A stretch of DNA of 27,036 nt from DASQUK01 sp046723645 (GCA_046723645.1 JBKOUY010000071.1:1-27036); one strand, 5' to 3'; shown: positions 1 through 8,562, numbered from the stretch's first letter. Made by a program: numbers and translations. The notes: a model not told the origin generated them from the letters alone.

Positions 1-1161
1 ACCGCGGTGTGCGCCGCCACGGTGGTCGTCATCGCCCGTCGCGGTTGGCCCAGGATCAGCCGCGCGGTGACGTTCGTGGCGCTGGCCGATCTGGCGATCC
101 TGCCGCTGTCGTACCTGGCGAGAGGGTTCCCGCTGGAGGACGTCGGCATCGGTTTCTATTGGGCGTTCGTGCTGATCGGCGCGGTGGCCGTTGCTGCCGT
201 GGCGATGGCGGCCGCGCGGCGGTCTGGTCGACCCCGGTTGGCGCTGGTGGCGGTGCTGGTCCTCGTCGTGCTCGTGCCGGTGCTCGACGTCATGACGGGC
301 TCCAACCTGAGCCTGAGCGCCGCGTTCGGGTACTCGCCGACCGGCAACTCGCGGTTATACGGCATCAGCAACTACTCGTTCGGCCAGGTGGCGGCCGCCG
401 CGTGCCTGCTGGCCGCGTTCCTCGCCGGGCTGCGCCCGCCGGGCCGGCGGCGGCTCCAGGCGGTGGCGCTGCTCGTGGTGCTGCTGGTGGTGATCGGCGT
501 GCCGATCTGGGGCTCGGACGTGGGCGGCATCCTGGCCTTCACGCCGACGATCCTGGTGTTCGCAGTCCTCGTGTACCAGGGCCGCGTGCGCTGGCGGAGC
601 CTCGTGATCGCCGGAGTGCTCACCCTGTTGGCGGTGGTCGGCTTCGGGCTGCTGGACCTGGCCCGGCCCGAGGGTGAGCGCGCCCACCTCGGTCGCCTGT
701 TCGAGCGCGTGGGCGACGAGGGCATGCAGCCGCTGTTCGACATCGTGGAGCGCAAGCTGCTGGCCAACCTGCGCGTGACCACGTCGTCGTTCTGGGTGGC
801 GGCCATCCCGGTGGCGATCGCCTTCATCGTGTTCCTGGCCCGCTATCCGGGGCGACCCCTCGACCGGCTGCGGCGCAACATCCCCACGCTGCAGGCGGGG
901 CTGGCGGCCGCCTACCTGGCGGCGGTGCTGGGTAGCGCCGTGAACGACTCCGGCGCCATCGTCGGCGGGGTCACGTTGATGGTGCTGGCGACGGCCCTGG
1001 CGGTGCTGGTGCTGGAGTCGGACCGGGTCGCCCGCGCGCCCAGGCCCGGCGACGGTGTCACGGACCGGGTCGACGTGGAGCCGGTCGCCGAGCCACCGCC
1101 ACGGCCGGCGCCCGAGCCGGCGCCGGAACCGGTGCCGCGCGCCGGGAGCCGGCGCACGTGA
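1..1161 (+). CDS. Polytopic membrane protein, 5'-partial (function unknown)
   Basis: The frame is open from the first base of the window, so the gene probably begins upstream; a GTG at 7 is the first start inside. The visible 385 or so residues hold about eight to ten hydrophobic helices. A loop carries the motif FGYSPTGNSRLYGISNYSFG (around residues 100-120), which resembles a conserved loop in large actinobacterial membrane proteins of unknown function. The C-terminus is a cytoplasmic-looking Pro/Glu/Ala-rich tail ending in a basic stretch. Its TGA overlaps the GTG of the next gene (GTGA, 1158-1161), so the two are translationally coupled. It heads a four-gene membrane operon with an HTTM-like protein and a GT4-type transferase, so an envelope glycoconjugate role is possible, but this is inference from neighbours only. 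I do not recognise a catalytic motif. Confidence 0.75.
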   Translation, partial: TAVCAATVVVIARRGWPRISRAVTFVALADLAILPLSYLARGFPLEDVGIGFYWAFVLIGAVAVAAVAMAAARRSGRPRLALVAVLVLVVLVPVLDVMTGSNLSLSAAFGYSPTGNSRLYGISNYSFGQVAAAACLLAAFLAGLRPPGRRRLQAVALLVVLLVVIGVPIWGSDVGGILAFTPTILVFAVLVYQGRVRWRSLVIAGVLTLLAVVGFGLLDLARPEGERAHLGRLFERVGDEGMQPLFDIVERKLLANLRVTTSSFWVAAIPVAIAFIVFLARYPGRPLDRLRRNIPTLQAGLAAAYLAAVLGSAVNDSGAIVGGVTLMVLATALAVLVLESDRVARAPRPGDGVTDRVDVEPVAEPPPRPAPEPAPEPVPRAGSRRT

Positions 1162-1634
1162 GCGCTGCACCGCCCGAGGTGGACCGGGATGCCGTGCCGC
1201 GCTCGGCGCGCTGGTTGGTGGGCGCGCTCCTCGTGCTCCTGCTGGTGCCGGGGCTCGTCGGGTTCGACGCCTGGCCGCTGACGGGGTGGCGGCTGTTCTC
1301 GCTGGTGCGGGACGAGACCCAGACCCTCTGGGTGCTCGAGGCGGTAGACGCCGACGGCTCGTCCCGCGTGGTCGACGTCGAGGAGCTGCCGCTTCGCTAC
1401 CGGCACGCCGAATGGCCGATGGCGGACTTGCCGGGCGCGTCGACGGAGCGCCGCCAGGCTGTATGCGAGGCGCTGCTGGCCGCCGTCGTCGACGCCGAAC
1501 CGGCGACCGCCGAGCTGCGCATCGCCCGGGACGCGGCGCGGCTCGAAGAGCGCGACGGCGAGTGGACGGTCATCGACGACCTCGAGGTCGTCCATGCGTG
1601 CCGGACCGAAGACCTAGGGGACGCGGGCGCGTGA
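1158..1634 (+). CDS. Single-pass membrane-anchored protein (unknown)
   Basis: A 158-residue protein. A hydrophobic helix at about residues 20-40 (rich in LLVLLLVPGLVGF) is followed by a soluble domain with the segment WPLTGWRLFSLVRDET and a conserved-looking strand-rich region. This shape, a short anchor plus a small extracytoplasmic domain next to an HTTM gene, recurs in actinobacteria, but I know no assigned function. The GTG start at 1158 overlaps the previous stop by 4 bases, and its own TGA overlaps the next GTG by 4 bases (1631-1634). Both overlaps argue for tight co-translation with the flanking membrane proteins and for a shared complex. Codon use matches the neighbours. Confidence 0.75.
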   Translation: MSAAPPEVDRDAVPRSARWLVGALLVLLLVPGLVGFDAWPLTGWRLFSLVRDETQTLWVLEAVDADGSSRVVDVEELPLRYRHAEWPMADLPGASTERRQAVCEALLAAVVDAEPATAELRIARDAARLEERDGEWTVIDDLEVVHACRTEDLGDAGA

Positions 1635-2530
1635 CCCGCGTGCGCCGCTGGGTCGACGACGCCCTCTGGGGTCCGGAGGCGGCGGCGCGCCTGCTGATCG
1701 CGTACGCGGGGCTGTCGGCGCTGATCGGGCTGCGGATCGCGCTCGGCTCGTACCGCCAGCTCGCCGACACGCCGCCGGCGCTGGTCGACCCGGTGCCGAT
1801 CCTCGGCTGGCTCGACCGGATGCCGTCCGCCGAGGTGATCATCGGCATCCAGATCGTCGGCGCGTTGGCAGCCTTGGCCGCGGTGCTCCGGCGCCGGCCG
1901 CGGCTCGCCTTCACCGTCGCCTGGCTGTGCTACCTGGTGCTGGCCGGCTTGCGGGGCAGCCGGGGCAAGGTGCTGCACAACGACCTGTTGCTGCTGTGGG
2001 CGTCGGCCCCGTTCCTGCTGGCCCCGGTGGCGATCGACGTCCGCGACCGGGTTGCCCGCCGGCGCTACGGCTGGCCCATCCGGGTGGCGATGGTGATCAC
2101 CGCCCTCGTCTACTTCTTCGCCGGGTACCACAAGCTCCGCCGCTCGGGCATCGACTGGGTCCTCGGCGACAACATGCGCTACGTCCTGCTGTGGGGGCCC
2201 AGCATCGGCGAGGCGCAGTGGGAGAGCCTCGCCCAGTGGGTGGGGGAGCACCTGTGGGCGGCGAAGGCCTCCGGGGCGTTCATCCTCGGCCTGGAGATCA
2301 GCTTCCCGGTGGTGCTGTTCGTGCGACGCCTGCAGGCCTGGTACGCACTGGCGGCGGTGTTCCTGCACGTGACCACGTGGCTCGTCCTGGGCCTCGACTA
2401 CTGGGCATGGGCGGCGACGGTCGCACTGTTGTTCATCGACTGGCCCAGGGTGGTGCAGCGGGTCAGGCGGCTCTCGCGCGGCCACGTCGAGGCGAAGGAC
2501 GCCGCCACGCTGCCGGTGCCGGGGGCCTGA
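1631..2530 (+). CDS. HTTM / vitamin K-dependent gamma-carboxylase-like membrane protein
   Basis: A 299-residue polytopic protein with about seven or eight helices. Recognisable HTTM-type segments are KVLHNDLLLLWA (around 115-127), YFFAGYHKLRRSGIDW (around 160-175), and the C-terminal LHVTTWLVLGLDYW region. The HTTM fold is shared with vertebrate gamma-carboxylase, but bacterial members are mostly uncharacterised, so carboxylase activity should not be assumed. The frame stays open far upstream (to 1055) only as a shadow of the two previous genes. The GTG at 1631 is chosen because it gives the GTGA overlap seen repeatedly here and begins directly before the first helix-forming region. It lies between a membrane-anchored protein and a MraY-like transferase, which suggests work on a membrane lipid or glycolipid. 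Confidence 0.78.
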   Translation: MTRVRRWVDDALWGPEAAARLLIAYAGLSALIGLRIALGSYRQLADTPPALVDPVPILGWLDRMPSAEVIIGIQIVGALAALAAVLRRRPRLAFTVAWLCYLVLAGLRGSRGKVLHNDLLLLWASAPFLLAPVAIDVRDRVARRRYGWPIRVAMVITALVYFFAGYHKLRRSGIDWVLGDNMRYVLLWGPSIGEAQWESLAQWVGEHLWAAKASGAFILGLEISFPVVLFVRRLQAWYALAAVFLHVTTWLVLGLDYWAWAATVALLFIDWPRVVQRVRRLSRGHVEAKDAATLPVPGA

Positions 2531-2531
2531 G

Positions 2532-3368
2532 GTGGTCGCCGGCGCATTCGTGGTGGGGCTTCTGGCGGCCGCAGCGATGTGGGTCCTGTCAGCTGCGGCG
2601 TTCGGCGGGGCCGTGTTCGAGCGGGAGAACTTCCGGGGGCGGTCGCTGCCGACCGCCGTCGGCATCATCGTCGCCCTGGTGGTGCTGGCGACCGACGCGG
2701 TCGTGGCGGTGATCGCCGCCGCCGGCGCCGAGCCCGACTCCGCCGCCGTCGACGGCCTGCGGCTCACGACGTTCACCGCGCTCGGGTTCGGCCTCCTCGG
2801 CCTGCTCGACGATCTCGGCGGCGCCGGCGAGAGCGGCGGCTTCGCCGCGCACCTCCGCGCGCTGGCGGACGGCCGTCTGACCACCGGTGCCATCAAGCTG
2901 TTCGGTGGCGCGGCGGTGGCGGTGGTGGTGGTTGCGACGCGGGAGCCCGACTCGGTCGGGCGGATCCTGGCCGACGGCGCGCTTGTGGCCCTGGCGGCGA
3001 ACCTCGGCAACCTGTTCGACCGCGCACCCGGGCGCACGATCAAGGTGGCGCTGGTTGGGTTCCTAGTGCTCGTCCTGGCGGTGGGCGCCGAGCCCGAGTT
3101 GGCAGGCGTGGCGCTCGCCGTGGGGGCGGGGGCCGGACTGCTCACGGCCGACCTGGGGGAGCGGCTCATGCTCGGCGACGCCGGCGCCAACGTGCTGGGT
3201 GCAGCGCTCGGGCTGGGCGTGGTGCTCACCTGCTCGCCCGGCGTGCGTACGGTGGTCCTCGTGCTGGTGGCGGCGCTCAACCTGGCCAGCGAGTGGGTGT
3301 CGTTCAGCCGGGTCATCGCGGCGGCGCCGCCGCTGCGGGCCGCCGACCGCTGGGGGCGGCTGCCCTGA
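2532..3368 (+). CDS. MraY/WecA-like (GT4-type) phosphosugar-lipid transferase
   Basis: A 278-residue protein with about nine to ten helices. Family motifs are ENFRGRSLPTAVGI (32-45, the N-terminal loop), LLDDLGG (91-97, the Mg-binding Asp pair), NLFDRAPGRTIK (around 158-170) and LGDAGANVLGA (around 214-224, matching the GDAG loop of WecA/MraY). These enzymes move a phospho-sugar from a UDP-sugar to a polyprenyl phosphate at the cytoplasmic membrane face. It is shorter than MraY (about 350 aa) and lacks its His-rich loop, so it is a divergent relative and not the peptidoglycan MraY itself. GTG start 1 base after the previous TGA. It is last in the operon and converges on the ClpN gene with 13 bases between stops. 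Substrate unknown. Confidence 0.8.
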   Translation: MVAGAFVVGLLAAAAMWVLSAAAFGGAVFERENFRGRSLPTAVGIIVALVVLATDAVVAVIAAAGAEPDSAAVDGLRLTTFTALGFGLLGLLDDLGGAGESGGFAAHLRALADGRLTTGAIKLFGGAAVAVVVVATREPDSVGRILADGALVALAANLGNLFDRAPGRTIKVALVGFLVLVLAVGAEPELAGVALAVGAGAGLLTADLGERLMLGDAGANVLGAALGLGVVLTCSPGVRTVVLVLVAALNLASEWVSFSRVIAAAPPLRAADRWGRLP

Positions 3369-3381
3369 GCGGCTCGGCCTC

Positions 3382-4080
3382 TTACGTGACGCCCTTGTCG
3401 AGGATGTCGTGGATGGCGCGCTCGAGGTCCTTTGACGTGACGCGCTGCTCGGCGAGCACGTGGGCCGCCACTCCCTCGTCGAGCCGGCGGAGGGCCAGCG
3501 CGATGTGCTCGCAGCCGATGTAGTTGTGGCCGAGGCGGAGCGCCTCCCGGAGCGCGAGCTCCAGCGTCTTCTTCGCACGCGGCGTGAATGGGATGTGGCC
3601 GCTGACCGGCTCGGCGCCCGGCGGGACCAGCTCATCGACGAGGCGCTCCACCGTGGCCCTGTCGACGCCGAGCTGGGTGAAGGCCTGCTGGGCCACGTTC
3701 CCGTCGTCGTTGGCGAACAAGCCGAGCAGCAGGTGCTCGGTACCGATCCACTCGTGCCGCCGGTCGCGGGCGGCGGCCTGGGCGGCGACCACCGCGGCCC
3801 TGGCACGCGGCGTGAAGCGCTTGAACCGGCCCTTGGTGAAGCCCTCGACCAGCCGGCCGATCAGCCCGCCATGGCGCTGCTGGGCGGCCTGGCGTGTCAC
3901 CCCGAGCGCGTCGCCGATCTGCGTCCACGAGCAGCCGTCGGCCCGGGCCTCCTTCACGAAGCGATCGAGGAGCTGGTCGCCCAGTTGCTCGATGTGGTCC
4001 TTGATCGCGGCGGCGGCCGCCACGCGGTCGAGTGCGCCGTCGGTCTCGTCGACGGCGGCGATCAGCTCGTCGAGGTCCAC
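3382..4080 (-). CDS. Clp N-domain protein with N-terminal helix-turn-helix
   Basis: A 232-residue protein. Residues 50-71 (CSWTQIGDALGVTRQAAQQR) form a sigma-region-4-like helix-turn-helix. Residues about 88-150 and 164-225 are two Clp N-terminal repeats (FTPRARAAV...WIGTEHLLLGL; FTPRAKKTLE...YIGCEHIALAL). No AAA+ ATPase follows, so it cannot unfold proteins. It may bind substrates or adaptors of ClpC, or use the Clp fold as a ligand or stress sensor for a DNA-binding protein. The frame could run on to a TTG at 4182 inside pyrG. I choose the GTG at 4080 because a TTGACA / GAGATT promoter lies directly upstream and would give a leaderless mRNA. Two palindromes overlap that promoter, suggesting autoregulation. 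Function is inferred from domains only. Confidence 0.85.
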   Translation of the reverse strand: MDLDELIAAVDETDGALDRVAAAAAIKDHIEQLGDQLLDRFVKEARADGCSWTQIGDALGVTRQAAQQRHGGLIGRLVEGFTKGRFKRFTPRARAAVVAAQAAARDRRHEWIGTEHLLLGLFANDDGNVAQQAFTQLGVDRATVERLVDELVPPGAEPVSGHIPFTPRAKKTLELALREALRLGHNYIGCEHIALALRRLDEGVAAHVLAEQRVTSKDLERAIHDILDKGVT

Positions 4081-4083
4081 GCC

Positions 4084-4127
4084 GTCAATCTCGCATTGAC
4101 GCGGCCGGTTGTCAACATCGCCTTGAC
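4084..4127. promoter_or_regulatory. Two tandem GTCAA-N7-TTGAC palindromes (operator candidate)
   Basis: GTCAATCTCGCATTGAC (4084-4100) and GTCAACATCGCCTTGAC (4111-4127) are two perfect 5+5 inverted repeats with the same 7-base gap. Their centres are 27 bp apart, about 2.6 helical turns. On the minus strand one TTGAC is the predicted -35 of the ClpN-HTH gene, and the other overlaps its -10 and abuts its start. They also lie 49-92 bases upstream of the pyrG start. Confidence 0.6.
4087..4115 (-). promoter_or_regulatory. Promoter of the ClpN-HTH gene
   Basis: On the minus strand TTGACA (4115-4110) is followed by a 17-base spacer and GAGATT (4092-4087), then 6 bases, then the GTG at 4080. A -10 this close to the start implies a leaderless transcript. 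This is the best -35/-10 pair in the window. Confidence 0.55.
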
Positions 4128-4161
4128 GAGACTGGTCCGCGGCGCCGGCGGCCCGCGGAGT

Positions 4162-4167
4162 TATGCT
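4162..4167 (+). promoter_or_regulatory. -10 element of pyrG (leaderless type)
   Basis: TATGCT ends 8 bases before the GTG start of pyrG. There is no Shine-Dalgarno sequence between them and no clear -35. Confidence 0.45.
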
Positions 4168-4175
4168 GAGAGCCC

Positions 4176-5831
<1,656 letters not shown>

Positions 5832-5848
5832 CCCTCCCGGGCCCACCC

Positions 5849-6385
5849 GTGACATTCCGGATCGTCGGCGAACGCCCTGCCTGGCGGGGGAGCCGCATCA
5901 GCGTGGCCATCCTGGAGGTCGAGGGGCCGGACGGCGAGCGCTTCGAGCGTGAGATCGTCCATCACCCCGGGGCGGTGGCCATGGTGCCGCTCCACGACGA
6001 CGGCTCGGTGACGCTCATCCGCCAGTTCCGGGGTGCGGTCGGCGAGGCCATGTGGGAGATACCGGCCGGCATGCGCGACGTGGCCGGCGAGCCCACCGAG
6101 GAGACAGCCCAGCGCGAGCTCGCCGAGGAGGTCGGTCTCCGGGCCGGACGGCTGGAGCACGTGGCGCGCTTCCACAACTCGGTCGGCTTCTCCGACGAGG
6201 CCGTCGTCATCTACCTGGCGACCGAACTGACCGACGTGCTCGACGACCGGCAGGACGCCGAGGAACAGCACATGCAGGTGGAGCGCGTGCCATTCGACGC
6301 GGCGCTGGCGATGGTGGACGACGGCCGCATCACCGACGCCAAGACCGTCGTCGCGCTGCTCACCCTCGCACGGCGTGGCCGGTAG
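5849..6385 (+). CDS. NUDIX hydrolase, ADP-ribose pyrophosphatase type
   Basis: A 178-residue protein with a full NUDIX box: AGMRDVAGEPTEETAQREL followed by AEEVGL (about 72-96). The gap between the first Gly and Glu is six residues instead of the canonical five. As I recall, the mycobacterial homologue next to pyrG (Rv1700, an ADP-ribose pyrophosphatase) has the same spacing. The catalytic REL-x-EE is intact. It most likely hydrolyses ADP-ribose or a related nucleoside diphosphate with a divalent metal. The GTG at 5849 follows pyrG by 17 bases and is probably co-transcribed. The stop converges on the FmdB-type gene with only 6 bases between stops. Substrate is assigned by family and position only. 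Confidence 0.9.
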   Translation: MTFRIVGERPAWRGSRISVAILEVEGPDGERFEREIVHHPGAVAMVPLHDDGSVTLIRQFRGAVGEAMWEIPAGMRDVAGEPTEETAQRELAEEVGLRAGRLEHVARFHNSVGFSDEAVVIYLATELTDVLDDRQDAEEQHMQVERVPFDAALAMVDDGRITDAKTVVALLTLARRGR

Positions 6386-6391
6386 CGCGAC

Positions 6392-6604
6392 CTAGCCGCA
6401 ACCGCACGCCCCGCCGCAGCAGCCGCCGCTGGCCACCGGCGCGGCGGCCGCCGACGCCCTCCCGCCGACGGCCACCAGCGGCAAGAGCTTGACCGTGTCG
6501 AGGTGCCCGTCCGGGCACGGCGCGGGCTCGTCGGCCTCGGCCATCGATCGGCGCAGCTCGAACGTGTCGCCGCAGGTGCGGCAGCGGAAGTCGTACAGCG
6601 GCAC
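6392..6604 (-). CDS. FmdB-type zinc-ribbon protein with Cys/Gly-rich tail
   Basis: A 70-residue protein starting VPLYDFRCRTCGDTFEL, the signature N-terminus of the FmdB regulatory/zinc-ribbon family. The first metal knuckle is CRTC (8-11). The second, normally CxxC, reads CPDGH. The C-terminus is unusual: after an Ala/Val-rich linker it ends in GGCCGGACGCG, with four Cys in eleven residues, which looks like an extra metal-binding tail. The frame runs open to 6760, but the start is placed at the GTG at 6604. The family begins there, and a TAACGT box lies 7 bases upstream. It diverges from xerD (46 bases between starts). Role unknown; perhaps metal or redox sensing. Confidence 0.85.
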   Translation of the reverse strand: MPLYDFRCRTCGDTFELRRSMAEADEPAPCPDGHLDTVKLLPLVAVGGRASAAAAPVASGGCCGGACGCG

Positions 6605-6611
6605 GGGTGCA

Positions 6612-6617
6612 ACGTTA
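6612..6617 (-). promoter_or_regulatory. -10 element of the FmdB-type gene
   Basis: On the minus strand TAACGT ends 7 bases before the GTG at 6604, with no Shine-Dalgarno sequence. It is back to back with the xerD box at 6635-6640. Confidence 0.4.
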
Positions 6618-6634
6618 GTGGACCCTTCGCGCCG

Positions 6635-6640
6635 TACCGT
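6635..6640 (+). promoter_or_regulatory. -10 element of xerD
   Basis: TACCGT ends 10 bases before the xerD ATG. No clear -35 and no Shine-Dalgarno sequence are visible. Confidence 0.35.
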
Positions 6641-6650
6641 TGCCTCGCCC

Positions 6651-7604
6651 ATGTCAGATCCTGCGACCGCCGACGCCGGCGCCGATCCCGACCTCCTGCC
6701 GCTCGACGTGGAGGAGTGGCTGTCGTGGCTGGCGACCGAGAAGGGCCGGGCGGCCTCCACGCTCGAGGCCTATCGTCGCGACGCGCGGCGCTGGTGCACC
6801 TGGCTGCGATCACGGGGCCGGGCGCTCGACACCGTGCGCGAGGCAGACCTCGAGGCCTACGTCGCCCACCTGCGACACGCCGGGCTGGCGCCGGCCACGG
6901 TGGCGCGCGCGGTCGTGGCCGCCCGGTCGCTGCACCGGTTCCTGGCGGAGGAGGGTCGGATCCCGAGCGATGCCGGCGCCGACGTCGAGGCGCCGCGGGT
7001 CCCTGCCGGGCTTCCCAAGGCCCTATCCGAACCGGAGGTGGAGGCCCTCCTTGCGGCCGTAACGGGTGACGACGCATTGGCCCGGCGGGACCGGGCGATC
7101 CTCGAGGTGCTCTACGGGACCGGGTTGCGGATCTCGGAACTGGTGGGGCTGCGGCTCGGCGACGTCGACCTCGAGTCGGCGCTGCTGCGGGCGTTTGGCA
7201 AGGGTTCGAAGGAGCGGGTCGTGCCGGTGGGCCGTCACGCCGTGGCGGCGCTCCTGGCGTGGCTCAGCCCGAGCGGCCGGCCGGCACTGGCCCCCGAGCA
7301 GTGGAGGCACCGCGGCGACGCCGACGCGGTCTTCCTCAACCGCCGGGGCGGGCGCCTCACCCGCCAGGGCGCGTGGCTGGTGGTCAAGCGGTGGGGCACG
7401 GTCGCGGGCCTCGACGGCAAGCTGACGCCCCACGTCCTGCGGCACTCGTGCGCCACGCACATGCTCGACCACGGCGCCGACATCCGGGCCGTCCAGGAGA
7501 TGCTCGGCCACGCCTCGGTCAGTACCACGCAGGTGTACACGAAGGTCTCCACCGACCGGCTGTTCGCGGCGTACCGGGCGGCCCATCCCCGGGCGGTGCG
7601 CTGA
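6651..7604 (+). CDS. xerD: Tyrosine recombinase XerD
   Basis: A 317-residue site-specific recombinase that resolves chromosome dimers at dif together with XerC. The N-terminal SAM-like core-binding domain spans about 18-105 (YRRDARRWCTWLRSRG). The catalytic domain has Arg160 (GTGLRISELVGL), the GKGSKERVVP hairpin (183-192), HVLRH (His261, Arg264), His287 (LGHASVSTTQVYT) and the nucleophile Tyr296. All active-site residues are present and the length is normal. The frame extends to 6489, but the ATG at 6651 is chosen because it follows a TACCGT box. The position between a pyrG-linked NUDIX gene and the scp genes matches xerD in other actinobacteria, so this is the housekeeping enzyme and not a phage integrase. 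Confidence 0.94.
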   Translation: MSDPATADAGADPDLLPLDVEEWLSWLATEKGRAASTLEAYRRDARRWCTWLRSRGRALDTVREADLEAYVAHLRHAGLAPATVARAVVAARSLHRFLAEEGRIPSDAGADVEAPRVPAGLPKALSEPEVEALLAAVTGDDALARRDRAILEVLYGTGLRISELVGLRLGDVDLESALLRAFGKGSKERVVPVGRHAVAALLAWLSPSGRPALAPEQWRHRGDADAVFLNRRGGRLTRQGAWLVVKRWGTVAGLDGKLTPHVLRHSCATHMLDHGADIRAVQEMLGHASVSTTQVYTKVSTDRLFAAYRAAHPRAVR

Positions 7605-7610
7605 CCGGCC

Positions 7611-7629
7611 CCCGGAGGTTCCCTCCGGG
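7611..7629 (+). terminator. Hairpin after xerD
   Basis: CCCGGAGG-TTC-CCTCCGGG is a perfect 8-bp GC stem with a 3-base loop, 6 bases after the xerD stop. It has no U-tract, as is usual for high-GC actinobacterial terminators. Confidence 0.5.
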
Positions 7630-7641
7630 CGTCCGAGCCGC

Positions 7642-7647
7642 CATGCT
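7642..7647 (+). promoter_or_regulatory. -10-like box of the thioredoxin-like gene
   Basis: CATGCT ends 6 bases before the ATG at 7654, in the leaderless position. The first base departs from TAnnnT, so this is weaker than the others. Confidence 0.25.
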
Positions 7648-7653
7648 GGGGTC

Positions 7654-8220
7654 ATGGCCGCCACCTCCTCGATGCTCCCGCTAGGCACGCAGGCACCCGA
7701 CTTCCGCCTCCCGGCCCCGGATGGCTCGTTGCACGGGACCGCCGACGTCGCCGACGCCGCCGGCGTGCTCGTCGTGTTCCTGTGCAACCACTGCCCCTAC
7801 GTGAAGCACATGGCCGACGGTCTGGGCCGCCTGGCCACGGGCTGGATGGCCGACGGGCTGGCCGTCTTCGGCATCAACCCCAACGACGCCGACGCCTACC
7901 CGGACGATGCACCCGCGCTCATGCCGGCCTTCGCGACCCGGCACGGCTGGACCTTCCCCTACCTGTACGACGAGTCCCAGCGGGTCGCCGCCGATTACGG
8001 GGCGGCGTGCACGCCCGACTTCTTCCTCTTCGACCGGGATCGAGCCCTCGCCTACCGGGGGCAGATGGACGGCAGTCGGCCGTCGAACGGCGTCCCGGTG
8101 ACGGGGGCCGACCTCGACGCTGCGGTCCGGGCCGTGCTGGCAGGGGAGCCCGCGCCCGCCGACCAGAGGCCCAGCATCGGTTGCAGCATCAAGTGGAAGC
8201 CGGGCATGGAGCCTCGATGA
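7654..8220 (+). CDS. Thioredoxin-like (AhpC/TSA-type) redox protein
   Basis: A 188-residue protein with a peroxiredoxin/thioredoxin-like fold: GTQAPDFRLPAPDG (11-24), then VVFLCNHCPYVKHM with the redox pair CNHC, and the cis-Pro region CTPDFFLFD. The C-terminus ends IGCSIKWKPG, the conserved tail of a widespread thioredoxin-family group in bacteria whose substrate is not known. No signal peptide, so probably cytoplasmic. The ATG at 7654 is 6 bases after a CATGCT box. It sits alone between the xerD hairpin and a long hairpin at 8278-8309, so it is probably monocistronic. The family call is firm; a specific peroxidase function cannot be claimed. Confidence 0.88.
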   Translation: MAATSSMLPLGTQAPDFRLPAPDGSLHGTADVADAAGVLVVFLCNHCPYVKHMADGLGRLATGWMADGLAVFGINPNDADAYPDDAPALMPAFATRHGWTFPYLYDESQRVAADYGAACTPDFFLFDRDRALAYRGQMDGSRPSNGVPVTGADLDAAVRAVLAGEPAPADQRPSIGCSIKWKPGMEPR

Positions 8221-8277
8221 GCTGACGGCCAACCGACCAGCCACGACCAGCCCGGTTGATGGTGCTCGAGAGCACGC

Positions 8278-8309
8278 GCAGAGCCCGAGGCGTGGGCCTC
8301 GGGCTCTGC
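8278..8309 (+). terminator. 14-bp perfect hairpin
   Basis: Arms 8278-8291 and 8296-8309 (GCAGAGCCCGAGGC and its complement) flank a GTGG loop. No T-run follows. It lies 58 bases after the thioredoxin-like gene, and a smaller palindrome GTGCTC-GA-GAGCAC (8262-8275) lies just before it. Most likely a terminator, possibly working in both directions. Confidence 0.6.
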
Positions 8310-8562
8310 ACTGTTGGTGTGGTGTTTCGTTGCTTGTAGGTTGCCTACCCCTCGATCACGGATCGATCACGATCGTGCAGGTGATGGTGCGCGGCGACGG
8401 GTCGATCCGGATGTCCTCGTGGGTCACCGAGTCGTCCCAACCGGTTGCCGGAGTCGTCCCAGTGTTGTTGCAGCAGACCGACAAACAGCGTCGGCCCCTT
8501 ACCTCGACGGCGCCCTGGCACTGGGGAGTTGGCCGCCGACCACCAGCCTCGGTGCAGTCCGG
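8310..8562. other. Gene-poor interval
   Basis: The whole gap between the thioredoxin-like gene and the TraR/DksA gene is 355 bases (8221-8575). Apart from the hairpins at 8262-8309 and a promoter box at 8563, I see no full gene. A minus-strand open frame ending at 8356 has coding-like codon use near its 3' end and is listed separately. TCGATCACG occurs twice, at 8352-8360 and 8363-8371. Confidence 0.5.
8356..8440 (-). pseudogene. Possible 3' remnant of a lost gene
   Basis: Reading the minus strand to a TGA at 8358-8356, the last 27 or so codons (ending SPRTITCTIVIDP) use G or C in nearly every third position. The same frame further upstream loses this bias, though it stays open towards 8590. 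No convincing start, promoter or family match is seen. It could be the decayed end of a gene lost from this interval, or chance. Confidence 0.2.

Noticed and set aside
1055..1630. N-terminal extension of the HTTM-like gene, open in the same frame
   Set aside because: It runs through two well-supported genes in another frame, is Arg/Gly/Ala-rich shadow sequence, and the GTG at 1631 gives the standard GTGA overlap.
6651..7604. The tyrosine recombinase as a mobile-element integrase
   Set aside because: Its length, the pyrG-NUDIX-xerD order and the lack of attachment repeats or cargo point to housekeeping XerD.
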